A DNA stretch of 64,000 bases from positions 1 through 64,000 of the forward strand of contig SNVD02010171.1 in assembly GCA_013180625.2 (NCBI GenBank). Direction: 5' to 3'. The translations under genes were made by a program, and so were the position numbers. This DNA comes from Boswellia sacra. Taxonomy: Eukaryota > Streptophyta > Magnoliopsida > Sapindales > Burseraceae. The notes below the pieces were generated by a model. That model was not told the DNA's origin. It made no database searches and was given only the letters and a program-made list of their open reading frames with translations. Below, one piece after another: positions 40,557-52,240 of this stretch. Numbering within the stretch: the first letter of the stretch is position 1; every line of letters begins with the position of its first letter.

Positions 40557-42679
40557 TCATGCAGCCACACTTGGTTCAAGACTGTTTGTCTTGCCTTTGC
40601 GGTTCCAAATTGAAGTTGTCTCAATAAGCTCATGAGGTACAAGCCGCCGTTCCCGTTTAGTGAGCTTACGGAAATTGTGGACTCTCAGCCTGGCTATTTC
40701 TGCCTCCTCCTCAGGAGTCATTTCCCTCACTACCACAGTCAAACGGCATTCTGGTCTTACTTTAATTCCACATTTTCCCCTAGCATGGTAAGAAATTCTT
40801 TTCTTAAAAAATCCCTTTCCGACAAATGCCTCGGCTGTAAAGAATTAGATGCGAAGGAATAAGCAGAGGATTAAGAAATATACAAGAAATGTTCATTGGC
40901 ATGTACCTACCAACAAGGAGACGGTCTGGGTCCAAACCATGATTATGTGTTGCATTTGCTCGTGCAGAATGAATAACCTACAGAGGAGATTTCATCATGT
41001 TAAAACTGACATTCTAAAATTCTTAAAAAACATATGCATTCCCCTCTTTCCCCAAAAATCCCAAAACATCTCTATGCACTAAGATTACAAATTCTTTTCT
41101 GTTCATGGTCGGAATCATAAACATTAAAAAGATTTCAAATTGCAAAAGCCAAACCATCTATATAGAGGCAGCTACTATTTGGAAAATTCCTTACATTAAG
41201 TAATTTTTTTTAAAGAATAAATAGACTCCAAATTCTGAGTAGTTCTTTCGCTTTAAACAAAGGAATTGCTTCAAAAAGAGGCTAGTTTCAAACAAGACTT
41301 GTTCAGACACTTACACTTCACGAAGAATATAATATGTGGGTTTCTAGGTGTTGATGCCCAACTTGCTAGAACATTAAAATTTTAAGCATTCCTACTCGAT
41401 GGAAACCACAAGAGTCATATGTCTGGATTCACCTGATAAACGGTTTTTGCAGCTCTCTTTATGGTTACTTGCAATTGCAACAATGCATCTTCCACACGCA
41501 TGCCACGTACCAAGGCAGCAACCAAGTTGATCTTTTTAGGACTCTGAAACAAGCAAGTGAATAAAACAACATTAAATTCACAACACAGAGCAACAATGTG
41601 ATGCAGCAGCAATTGCAAAATGGCCCATACTAGAGATCTGCCAATGTCTATCTAGTGTTAATACGAACCATCTATATATCATGTTCTTTTAAGTAGTTTA
41701 ATAATATTTAACCTATGACAAAATTCTAAAGCCTACAACTGTAAATGGTAAACTCAGGAACAAAAACAACTTTAATAACTTCTACTCTTTACAAAAATTT
41801 CACTAAGTCACTATTCTTCAAATTACATGCTCAAATCAGGGGGCGAAAAAAGAAGAAAAATTCGTATATTTTACCTGCTTTATGCCCTTTAGTACTGCTT
41901 GAACTTTAGAGGGTTTAGAGACCACCTTCTGGTCATCAGTTTTTCCACTCTCTATCGCCAATGCAGGAGTTAATGGAGATGAAATAGGCGTTTCATTTGA
42001 CGATTCTGCAAGTAATTTCCTAGAGCTGGAAATTCCCTACACCAAAGAATAAGACAAATTGTGAGCAAAACCTGAGGGGAAAAAAAAATTCTGAAAAAAT
42101 TCCTGTAGTTTGCTTATTTTGATGGTCTAAACAAATCCAACAACAAATAATCAAAAACATGGTTCTAGCAGAAATATATTTTGGAATCTTCAATAGGCAA
42201 GAACAATTTAAATCAACCATGTGAAGAAAAGTTAAATTGACAACTGAAGCATCTTCTCCATTATCAATACGTGAGCAGACACAGCCAATCCCAAAAGCTA
42301 CTCACTGATCAAATGTGTTACTCATGCATTTACAAGCAAATTGAAAAACGGAAAACTCATGCATGTATTACCAGCTGTTGCAGATACTGACATAAAGGCC
42401 TTGAGATGTTGGTAGAAGGTGATTTCCAGAGCCTTTGTATCTGTGATAACTCACCTGCAAAAAGTTCAAAGGCGAATGAAGAAGGGCAATCTGAAGAAGA
42501 TCCTAATTAAATCAAGAGGAAGAATCTGCAGTACTTTCACATTTCAGAATAGACTAACCAGGCAAAATAGAGGACCCCGACCAAGAAGAAGAAAAGCTGG
42601 CAGATGTAATGTAATTCTGTTCCACCCTTTTCCCAACTTGCCGAAGCACACACTGCAGATGTCTCAGCCACCCCACCAT
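40557..42679 (-). CDS. Mitochondrial large-subunit ribosomal protein uL22, six exons
   Basis: uL22 lines the nascent-chain exit tunnel of the large ribosomal subunit. Exons on the minus strand: 42679-42559, 42454-42372, 42036-41875, 41543-41433, 40977-40911, 40834-40557. They total 822 nt (273 residues plus stop), in phase throughout with GT-AG borders. Residues 1-70 (MVGWLRHLQC, Ser/Arg-rich, almost no acids near the start) look like a mitochondrial presequence. The L22 core starts near residue 123: SPKKINLVAALVRGM, VEDALLQLQVTIKRAAKTVYQ, HSARANATHNHGLDPDRLLV, RISYHARGKCG. A charged tail runs RLVPHELIETTSIWNRKGK. No lesion is seen. The mitochondrial rather than plastid assignment rests on similarity to the nuclear L22p/L17e mitochondrial paralogues and is inferred. 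Confidence 0.93.
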
Positions 42680-42954
42680 GACTTCAAATGCTATCAAACA
42701 TCTGGAAATGGAAAATAGCATACCCTTCAAACTTCAGAACCGTCCACTATTAAGTTTTTTGAAATTATTTAACATTATTTCATAATTTTGAATACAAATA
42801 CATCTAATTACTAAATAAAATGAAAAAAATAATAAGACTTTGTTTATCTAATAATAATAAATACATATAATTACTAAATTGAATGATAATAATAATTACT
42901 AAATAAATGCATCTAAGTGCTCTTTGTTGATTATTCATTTAATTTCTATTTGAT

Positions 42955-43815
42955 TGGCAATCTGTGTTCATGAGTCATATTCGTGTTGTGTTCACTCACT
43001 CACTCACTCCAATTCTCGGTTACCAACTGCTCTCCACTTCACTGTCACCTTCACGTCTCTGCTCTCAGCTGTCTCAAGCCATATTGTTAACAAGAGGAAC
43101 ACAAACTCAATTAACATAAAGAATCAACATCACCCATAACCCAGTAAACTTAAAGCTTCAACCCAGTTTTTGCAAGGACCACTCAATAGTGATGAAAATG
43201 CCAGCAAAACCAAAAGCCAAAGTTTGCAAAAGTAACATAGATCTGTCAAAAGCCATAATATGGCCTTAACCAGAACCCAACAAGAACCACTAAGAAAAAA
43301 TTACATTTCTAAAATACCTATAAGTTGAAACTTTCAACTCTGAACTTTTATACCTGATAATAAAAGTAGAGTTCCCAAATTTTCTAAAATAACACAATAG
43401 CTATCCAAAACTCCTTGAAAATACTCTGCTTATCCTTTCTTTCCAAACCACCCACACGACACCATATCAAGTCAAAACTTTATATCCAAAAATGACACTG
43501 CTCTGCTGCAAGCCACTCTAATTTGAAAGGAATGAACGCATAATCGCAATGGCAAATACTTACTTGACTCATTCAGAAATGAATTTCACACCAAAACTGC
43601 CCTTGAGTAAATTTCAATTGAGAAGAAGAACAAAAACCTAAACGATTAATAAACAGATTAAACGCAAGGAAACATTTTCAACAAAACCGCAAAGCGAACC
43701 GTAAATCGTGTTATTTGAGACAGCTGAGAGCAGAGACGTGAAGGTGACAGTGAAGTGGAAAGCAGCTGGTGACTAAGAATTGGAGTAAGTGCGTAAGCAG
43801 AAACACAGATGGCAT
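42955..43815. repeat. Inverted repeat upstream of uL22m
   Basis: Sequence at about 42998-43077 (tccacttcactgtcaccttc, ctgctctcagctgtctcaa) is repeated in reverse complement at about 43719-43790, about 90 percent identical over roughly 85 bp, with a looser match outward to 42955 and 43815. The 640-bp loop has no gene. The right arm abuts the hAT-like end at 43817. The copies lie in the probable uL22m promoter region, so they could be duplicated promoter or leader sequence. Confidence 0.7.
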
Positions 43816-44727
43816 CTAGGGGTGGTAATTCATGTTCCTGAGTCGTATTCGTGTCGTATCGTGTCGAGCTGTGACACAACAAAGGTTGACCCAAAAAGAA
43901 CACAACCCATTTATTATTGTGTCATGAAGGGTCAACATGAACACAACATGATTATCAAATAGGTATTACGACACGATATGCGAACACAAATAATAAATAG
44001 GACGTATTCGTTCTAGACAAGAACACAACTCGTCTAACACGATAAGAACACGTTAACATGATTGACACGACCTGTTTAGAGTCAAAACACGATTATGACA
44101 AAATTATAATTACTATACGATTATAATAAGATTATAATTATGAAATGATTACAGTTACAACACGATTATATATTAAAACTTATTTCTAAATGAAAAGGCT
44201 ATTATATAACATACAAAATTAAACAAAACTAAATACCAACAAACTTCAAATGCAATATAAATACAATAAGAAGTCCATTTCAACAATTCAAATATAACAA
44301 AATTAATAAGATTTAAGTCCATAAAATCTCAAACAAGCATGCAACACATTGCCAAATTACATTCCATTTGATTTGTTGAATTAGTTCCCAAAGAATCCAT
44401 TTTTAAGGAAGAAACCTACATAAAATAAAAACAAAATCAGCATAACAAATAAATGGAAAGGAAATAATACGAATTAATTATAAGTAATAAACCATGCTTG
44501 GAAAGGGAACAAATTAATTATAAGTAAGAATCATGCTTGAAAAGAGAACATGATTTGCTAAGAATTAATGTTAACAACAAACCAGAAGCTGAAAATTAAA
44601 AACATTCAACAGCAATATATAAAAGAGAAGAAAGATGATCAAAAGACCCAAACAAAAATAAAAAAGAAAAAGAGAAGAAAAGCAACGATTTTAAAGAGTA
44701 TATGTATGAGGAGTTATTATTCCAAGG

Positions 44728-45222
44728 ATAGTGTGTATGTGTTTCTGTTCTTGATGTCTTTTTTTGGATTATCAAGGGTATTTTCGTATTTTTATACTAA
44801 AATAGGTTAATAATAGTCAAAATAAAAAAGGGGGTCAGTTCTAGAAAATGGGTGGGAGAGGGTCATCTGATGTAAATCGGGCCCTAAATATCATGTTGGA
44901 CCCAAAAAATAGAAAAAAGCCTACTTAACCCTCTCAGACTCTCACCCTATCTCACGCAGCCTCCACAACCTCAACACGGATTGTCCCTTGAGCTCTCGCC
45001 TCTCAATCTCAGCCTCTCAGGTCAACCTTGTTGTCGATCGTACACTTTCGCTTCACCTAGGATCCTACCCAACTCTACTCTCAGGTCACCGTCGCCGCCG
45101 CCGTTCCACCTACGCTCCTCCACCGTCAACGTTCAAATCGGATTTGTAGGTAACTATTTGTTTTCGTTTTGAGTTAGGGTTGTTGTCTATTGATAAATGT
45201 GGAGATTTTTTTTTGTTGATTT

Positions 45223-45255
<33 letters not shown>

Positions 45256-46470
45256 TTTGTAAAATGCTTAATTTCTTTGATTAGTGCATCAGTCGCTGCT
45301 TTATTATGCTTAATCGATCATTTTCTATTAGAATCTTTTGATTAGGTCTTGTTATGCTCTGTCGATAATGGTTTCTTTGGCTGCATTTATTTGGAGTGTG
45401 TTTGAAAACATTAGAAGCAGCACTTTCACGATTCTTTATCTAATTCTTCTCCAATCAGGTTCTGCTTTACTTTTGTATTTTTTATTTTTATTAGAGGTGG
45501 TGTTTTCTGAACCTTGTTTTGAGATGATAATGACGCAAAATCTGGGATATTTCATTAGCTTTTGATTTAGGTTTAATCGTTAGAATATGAATGTTGGTAT
45601 CTTGTGCTTTGCTTGAATAGTTTAACTCCTTAAATAAAAAAGTTTAAGAAATTTGGTAACCAGAAAAACTAGTCTAAGTTTAGACTGAGAGCTAGAAAAG
45701 AATATTACAAAATCTTGAATTTTGTTTTTAATCAAGTAGAATAGAGAGGTCATTCATACCAATTTTATTCAACGTCCTTAGTTTTTATAGAGTGATTTAT
45801 GGGTTTCAATTGTGTAAATTAAATCTCTACTTTTTTTATTTTCTATATTTAGTCAAAATCGGAAGAGAGCACTCCAAATATAGAAAATAAAAAAAGTAGA
45901 GATTTAATTTACACAATTGAAACCCATAAATCACTCTATAAAAACTAAGGACGTTGAATAAAATTGGTATGAATGACCTCTCTATTCTACTTGATTAAAA
46001 ACAAAATTCAAGATTTTGTAATATTCTTTTCTAGCTCTCAGTCTAAACTTAGACTAGTTTTTCTGGTTACCAAATTTCTTAAACTTTTTGATTTAAGGAG
46101 TTAAACTATTCAAGCAAAGCACAAGATACCAACATTCATATTCTAACGATTAAACCTAAATCAAAAGCTAATGAAATATCCCAGATTTTGCGTCATTATC
46201 ATCTCAAAACAAGGTTCAGAAAACACCACCTCTAATAAAAATAAAAAATACAAAAGTAAAGCAGAACCTGATTGGAGAAGAATTAGATAAAGAATCGTGA
46301 AAGTGCTGCTTCTAATGTTTTCAAACACACTCCAAATAAATGCAGCCAAAGAAACCATTATCGACAGAGCATAACAAGACCTAATCAAAAGATTCTAATA
46401 GAAAATGATCGATTAAGCATAATAAAGCAGCGACTGATGCACTAATCAAAGAAATTAAGCATTTTACAAA

Positions 46471-46501
<31 letters not shown>

Positions 46502-46988
46502 AAATCAACAAAAAAAAATCTCCACATTTATCAATAGACAACAACCCTAACTCAAAACGAAAACGAATAGTTACCTACAAATCCGATTTGAACGTTGACG
46601 GTGGAGGAGCGTAGGTGGAACGGCGGCGGCGACGGTGACCTGAGAGTAGAGTTGGGTAGGATCCTAGGTGAAGCGAAAGTGTACGATCGACAACAAGGTT
46701 GACCTGAGAGGCTGAGATTGAGAGGCGAGAGCTCAAGGGACAATCCGTGTTGAGCTTGAGGTTGTGGAGGCTGCGTGAGATAGGGTGAGAGTCTGAGAGG
46801 GTTAAGTAGGCTTTTTTCTATTTTTTGGGTCCAACATGATATTTAGGGCATGACCCTCTCCCACCCATTTTCTAGATCTGTCCCCCTTTTTTATTTTGAC
46901 TATTATTAACCTATTTTAGTATTAAAAAACGAAAATACCGTTGATAATCCAAAAAAAGACATCAAGAACAGAAACACATACACACTAT
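44728..46988. repeat. 2.2-kb near-perfect palindrome
   Basis: The left arm 44728-45850 is repeated in reverse complement at 45876-46988, around a loop of about 25 bp. Identical open frames of 63 and 75 codons appear on opposite strands (44981-45172 and 46552-46743; 45338-45565 and 46161-46388), with one residue difference in the first pair (FVGNYLFSF against FVGNYSFSF). Differences include a deletion of about 16 bp in the right arm near 46855 and a few substitutions. Both arms contain a (TG)n(TA)n run. The outer ends read atagtgtgtatgtgtttctg. The arms carry an exon-like piece ending in a donor (SSTVNVQIGFVG / gtaact), suggesting captured 5' gene sequence. Confidence 0.93.
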
Positions 46989-47480
46989 TTTACTTACCGC
47001 TTTTGAGTTTTGAAAAATTAAATCGGACGAAAAGTTTAGAAACTACAATCAATCTAAATAATTTTTCATATTACAACAGAAAAAGGCCAGTAAATTGAAT
47101 GTAAAGAACTAGTTTAACAGAGAAGAAATAAAATATTAAATACCATGATCAGTTTGGCATTAAGCCTCTCGTTAAGAATCCATACAATGAAATTGAAGAT
47201 AAACTTTTTCTTCGAGATATCATAACATTCTACTTCATCCCACCTTGCATATGGGACATTTCCAGAGAAGAATTTTTCTGTGGAAATAAATACATAGATA
47301 TAAAGCTTGCACCTGCCTCCTTTAAAGTATGCACTTTTGCCAAAATCTAATCCAACGAACCAACGAATCATTTTATTGTCCTTATTCATCTTCTCATCTT
47401 CTTAATTTATATAAAATTAATTTCTAAATTTGGTGATTGTAAATAATAAATTTGTATTACCGAGGCTGGAACTGCTGGAG
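46989..47480. other. Spacer right of palindrome, no gene recognised
   Basis: A 91-codon ORF on the minus strand (47114-47389) resembles no family I know. Confidence 0.35.
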
Positions 47481-47579
47481 CCGTGGAGAGGAGCTGGCCG
47501 AAAGAGAGGAGGCTGGAACTGGTGGAGCCGCGGCGGAGCGGAGACTATTTGGTTGTGCAGTGAAGTGGCTGTGCGATGG

Positions 47580-47740
47580 TGGAGTGGTGATGCGAGAGCG
47601 GAGCTGCGGAAGGGTCGATCCGTGTGTGCGAGAGCGAAGCTGCGACAGAGTGGGTGTGCGAGAGCGAAGCTGCGGCGGAGTGGCTGTGCGAGAGCGGAGC
47701 TGCGGCGGAGTGGCTGTGCGAGAGCGGATCTGCGGAGAAG
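47580..47740. repeat. GC-rich tandem repeat, unit about 30-33 bp
   Basis: About five copies of a unit like gtgcgagagcggagctgcgg follow each other. Because the unit is nearly stop-free it opens three overlapping frames (two plus, one minus), giving repeated peptides such as CARAELRRSG. It is far richer in G+C than its surroundings. Confidence 0.85.
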
Positions 47741-48009
47741 GGCTGAGAACGCGAATGGAATCGATCTTGTTGTGCCAGAGCAAAACTGCTGCGGAGGAGG
47801 GCCGATCGGCCGAGACCGCCAACGAGAGAGAGCGACAGAGAGGATAGAGGAGAGGAGACGCCGAGGAGTTTGGGTGAATTAGGGTTAGGGAAAAAATTTT
47901 TTCCTTATGTAGGTTAGCTAAATTCCAGGATATCCTAATATATCCATATGTTACACAATCACCCCTAATAATATCTTTTAAGTCCTAATAATTTATTTTT
48001 TATCATATA

Positions 48010-48206
48010 TACCCTTATACTGTGCGGGGCGAGGCGGGTCGAACGGGGCTAAGTGTTAGACCCGGACCCAGACCCGCCCCCACCAGGGCAGATTTACTTT
48101 GCCCCAGACCCGCCCCAAAATAGTATTGGGGCGGGTCTTGCCCCGCCCCATTTGTCCGGGGTAAACCGGGGCCCCAGACTCGGCGGGGCAAATTGCCACC
48201 CCTAAG
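48010..48206. mobile_element. Right end of a hAT-type element with GC-rich hairpins
   Basis: Dense gcggggc/gccccgcc runs end in ggcaaattgccacccctaa; reverse-complemented, this is the taggggtggcaatttgcc terminus common in plant hAT elements. The matching left end was not found. Past it, sequence homologous to the palindrome arm begins, so it is inserted in, or recombined with, that repeat. Confidence 0.6.
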
Positions 48207-48478
48207 CTCGAGGGATAATCCGTGTTGAGCTTGAGGTTGTGGAGGCTGCGTGAGATAGGGTGAGAGTCTGAGAGGGTTAAGTAGGCTTTTTTCTATTTTT
48301 TGGGTCCAACATGATATTTAGGGCCCGATTTACATCAGATGACCCTCTCCCACCCATTTTCTAGAATTGAGCCCCTTTTTTATTTTGACTATTATTAACC
48401 TATTTTAGTATAAAAATACGAAAATACCCTTAATAATCCAAAAAAAGACATCAAGAACAGAAACACATACACACTATT
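48207..48478. repeat. Third copy of the palindrome's outer 250 bp
   Basis: Matches 46740-46988 in the same orientation (and the left arm 44728-44990 inverted), ending at the same point, acacatacacactat. It retains the 16-bp block ccgatttacatcagat that the left arm has and the right arm lacks, so the right arm is the deleted form. Confidence 0.9.
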
Positions 48479-51235
48479 CGTGCAAACAACACGACACACG
48501 GACTCACCTCTCCATCGATCCGCCACTGCTCGCAGGCTCCGTCGCTGCGCTCACCGAACTCTATCATGCTACTATCGTTGCTTGTTGCTCCCACTGTGAT
48601 TGCGTCATCCTCGCCTCGCTCCCCTATTGTTCTCGCATCATCCCGTCATTGTAGTCGCTTGCTCGTCGCACCCGTGGCCTCACTCTGCCGCTGTTCGTCC
48701 CTCGTGCCACCAGTTTCGTAGCTTGCCGATCGCGACCGTGGCCTTGCTCCGCTCCAGTTCTCCCGTCATGCCACCACTGGAATATAGTAAGAAATGTGGC
48801 CACTGGTTAAGTAGCTCAATAAGCTTATCTTCTCTCTATATTTCTTAGAGTCTCATTATCTTTTCTTGCCTTACCACAACCTCAAATAGATTTTAAATCT
48901 TCTTTCTCCTGGCACTAATTTGTTATGTTATTAAGTTGCAGATTATATTTATAACATTAGTGATTACCCCCTTAAGCTAGTTGTATGTAGGATGCTGAAG
49001 TTGGCGAATGGTGTAGTTGGTCTTTTCAGTTCACATCTTCTGAATTAGATATGGTGTGGTAGGAGGTTTATGGTTGATTGGGCAACTGAAGAACTCATTT
49101 GAATTTGAAACCTTTGTTCCCTGAAGATTTTGCTATCATTTATGCTTCAGTTTGTTTTCTATTGGCCTCTCTGTATATGGTACTAGAGATTCTATTTTTA
49201 ATTTCTTAGAGACATGTTTCTTGAAACTCACGTTAAAACAGGGTCATCTACTCCATGAATTGGAGGCTATGACTTTTTTTTTGTTCAGGGGGGAGGGGGG
49301 ACCTAATGAGCATGATGAGAATTTCATGATCTTTAGATCCCTCTATTTGAGATCCATTTTGGTGGAGTGAGATGTTTAGTATTAAGAGTTCTTCCAGAAA
49401 TTTAGGGAGTGGCATTGAAATTAAAAAACTGAGCATAATTGAGTATTGCACTTTTGGTTTGTGGCCTACAGTGCTGAGATATTGTTCGGGATTAATGTAA
49501 CCCTAAGAGAAATTACCATGGCTTTTAAGAATCTGGTAGTCAACTTTCTTTTGATTCTTGTACTTGTAGCTAAGTTCCGATCTATAGTTGCTGCTATAAG
49601 CCCGAGGATGTAGATTTTGGTATTTTTGTACACAATGGATGGTTGTTACATGATGTCTGATTAGACATTGGCCATTGTTACATGTTATCTCCGAAGATTG
49701 TTAAAGCTGAATTGATATTATAAAGAACAAAGTTGGTTCTCGGTGATTGTGCCATATGGTAGGAATTGCATTGTGGGTTGGTTTTTGGTTTATTAGTATT
49801 ATGGTTTTCATGAGGCAGACATTAGAATTTTATCTTACTGTTTTTGACTTGCTGCCTGTGAATAAGGGATGGTTATAACTTATAGTAGGAGGGTGCTAAT
49901 GCTCATATAAATATAGTGAAATAAAGGACATGCCTTCAAGTTGATAATGTGTGGCTGGGGTGAGAAATTTTGTACTTCCATAAATTTTCCATAAGCAAAT
50001 TGAATGCTTATAATAATCATTTTTTAGATGCAGGGCACTAAACTCTCTGAATAGGAGGCTTGCTTTCCTGTTAAATTTGGTGGTTTTGTTTTTTGGGGTG
50101 GGTGGTGGTTTGGTGGTGAGTTGTGGAGGGTGAAGGCTTGCTTTATTTTATTTTATTATTTTTTTTGGGGGGGGTGTTTGTAGAAGGAGAGAAAGAGAAC
50201 TAATCTGCTGTTGAAATGATTTTTCTGCTTGATATGAAATGAGGCCAAGAGTTGGAATTTGTGAGATCATTCCGAATCACATATTTGGATGTGTTTTCAC
50301 TGACTAGCCTCTTGGGGGAGAGAGGGGGAGAGAGAGAGAGAGAGAGTTTTATGAACATCTCCCAGAAGTTTCTGTCATCTTTCAGAGCTCAACATTTATT
50401 TTGTTGTAGGTTATGGGTATTTTCTGTTATTCGTATTAGAAAAGTTTGGTAGTTACGTCTCCAAGCCTTTATAGTAAGAAGCAGGAGCGTTTGATATTTT
50501 AAAGACAATCTCTTAATCTTGGGGGTGGATTTGCTGTAAGATTAGAAACTTTTAGTAATAGAAGACTTTCAACTTTAAGCAATATATGTATAATATGGTT
50601 ATACTGAATGATCTTCTGATTAACTGTTCTTGGAAATATAGAAAAAGTGACATAGCTTTTTATTTTTTATACTTTTCTATATTCATATTTTATTTTATTA
50701 TAATCATGTATTTTTTACTCAGCTCATCATGTATTAGAAGATCAATAATTAAATTTCCTTTAAGCATTATAGAGTATCTTGTGTTATTGCTTTTATCTCA
50801 CTGCCATGTGTTGGACTTAGCCTGATTGTGGTTCTTTGATGCTTGTTGTTATTGCATATTTGAATGAAAATTTCTTTATAAGATTATCTGAATGTTGTTT
50901 ATATTCCCCTCCACTTTTCAATATGATTAACATTTAATGTTTCTTAATCATGCATGAGATAACTTGTGGTAATTTCTAACTAAAATATGTAACTTTTAGT
51001 TAAAAGTATAGCAGGCATGCAATGGCATTTGAAAAAGAAAAAAAAATTATTTAAGTTCTTATACATATCCACACTCAATCAAAGACCCCCTAAGCCTCAA
51101 AAGAAGAAGAGACTAGAATTTTTTATATATGTATTTGACTTCTTATACATATTCACGATTTAAAGGTGTATATGTAACAATTGTAAATACATCATCCTTT
51201 AACTTCTTATAATATTTTAGGTTGTTATACCCCTA
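48479..51235. other. No supported gene
   Basis: 48480-48790 is GC-rich with proline/arginine-type short frames that I cannot assign. 48790-50950 has intron/UTR-like base composition, with poly-G and GA runs (49290, 50170, 50325-50346). Nothing coding was identified on either strand. Confidence 0.4.
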
Positions 51236-51689
51236 TTTGCACGACAATTTCACTCTTGCACGACCCGGTCATGCAACAAAATAGACTTCACTCTATTGCA
51301 CGACCTAGTCGTGCTATCAGCACGATCGGGTCGTGCAACAAAACAAATTTTTTTTTGTCATGCCAAATTTCCGAATGTACTTTATTACACGATGCTCTCA
51401 GTTCTCCTGTTTTAGATGTTACTCATGTCCATTTCTATTGATATTATATATAATTACAATGTAAGAGAAATAAAATTGCATTACAATGCCATAGCTAACC
51501 GGTATCCAAGAACAACTTAATAATAATTTTGAGCATTGAAGTCATTAGTCAATAACATGAACCATTAACATGTCCAACGAAATGATTACAACACATACAT
51601 CCATTGCTTCAAGTAATGCTTTTAACAAGCAATAGCAACATGTGGTTGTTATTATATTCATGATGTGGTTACTCTCTACCGGTATCATT

Positions 51690-51910
51690 TGATAAAGCCT
51701 CCTGATTTCTTTGGGTTGACAGCAGATTCATTGAACGACATGTCTTCCGATTATGACTCCTGCCACCACACCTTCCACATTTACGTGATGTCCTTTCTTC
51801 ACCCAACGACATCGATTCTTCTTTTGCCGACCCTGTCCACGACATTTCATGGGGGGTGATATTATACGTGCCCCAATGTCATCTGGGATGTCCCATTCAC
51901 CATCATACAT
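51690..51910 (-). pseudogene. MuDR-type transposase C-terminal remnant (zinc knuckle)
   Basis: The minus frame reads DIPDDIGARIISPPM, then RGQGRQKKNR. After a shift of frame the text becomes GEERTSRKCGRCGGRS-HNRKTC, a CCHC zinc knuckle preceded by the PP-x-[KR]-RxxGRPxKxR signature seen at the C-terminus of plant MULE transposases. The frameshift and the absence of upstream transposase domains show decay. Confidence 0.7.
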
Positions 51911-51979
51911 AATAGGACATGGCCTACAATACCAATAGAAAACAATACAATTAATTCAACTGTTTGGAGAAAAAGTCGT

Positions 51980-52240
51980 CCAACACGACTGTTTAAAGAA
52001 AAGAGTCATGCAAAACATTTTTACAGCAAAGGGTCGTGCAGCACGACTGTTTGGAGAAAATAGTCATGTAAAACATTTTTACTTCAAAGGGTCATGCAGC
52101 ACGACTGTTTGGAGAAAAGGGTTATGCAGCACAACTATTTGGAGAAAAGAGTTGTGCAAAACATTTTTACACCAAAGGGTCGTACAGCACGACTGTTTGG
52201 AGAAAAGGGTCGTGCAAAACATTTTTACACCAAAAAACTA
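51980..52240. repeat. Tandem repeat, about four units of roughly 60 bp
   Basis: Units contain cacgactgtttggagaaaag and gcaaaacatttttacacc. They open two overlapping plus frames with repeated peptides (CLEKRVVQNIFTPKG). Related gcacgac motifs also occur at 51238-51345. Probably a non-coding array. Confidence 0.8.

Noticed and set aside
44981..45172. 63-codon ORF (and its mirror at 46552-46743) as a free-standing gene
   Set aside because: The frame ends just past a good splice donor and is duplicated only because of the palindrome; at most a first exon of captured sequence.
47457..47822. 121-codon minus-strand ORF with SRTATPPQLR repeats
   Set aside because: It arises from a GC-rich tandem repeat that is also open in two plus frames; coding cannot be supported.
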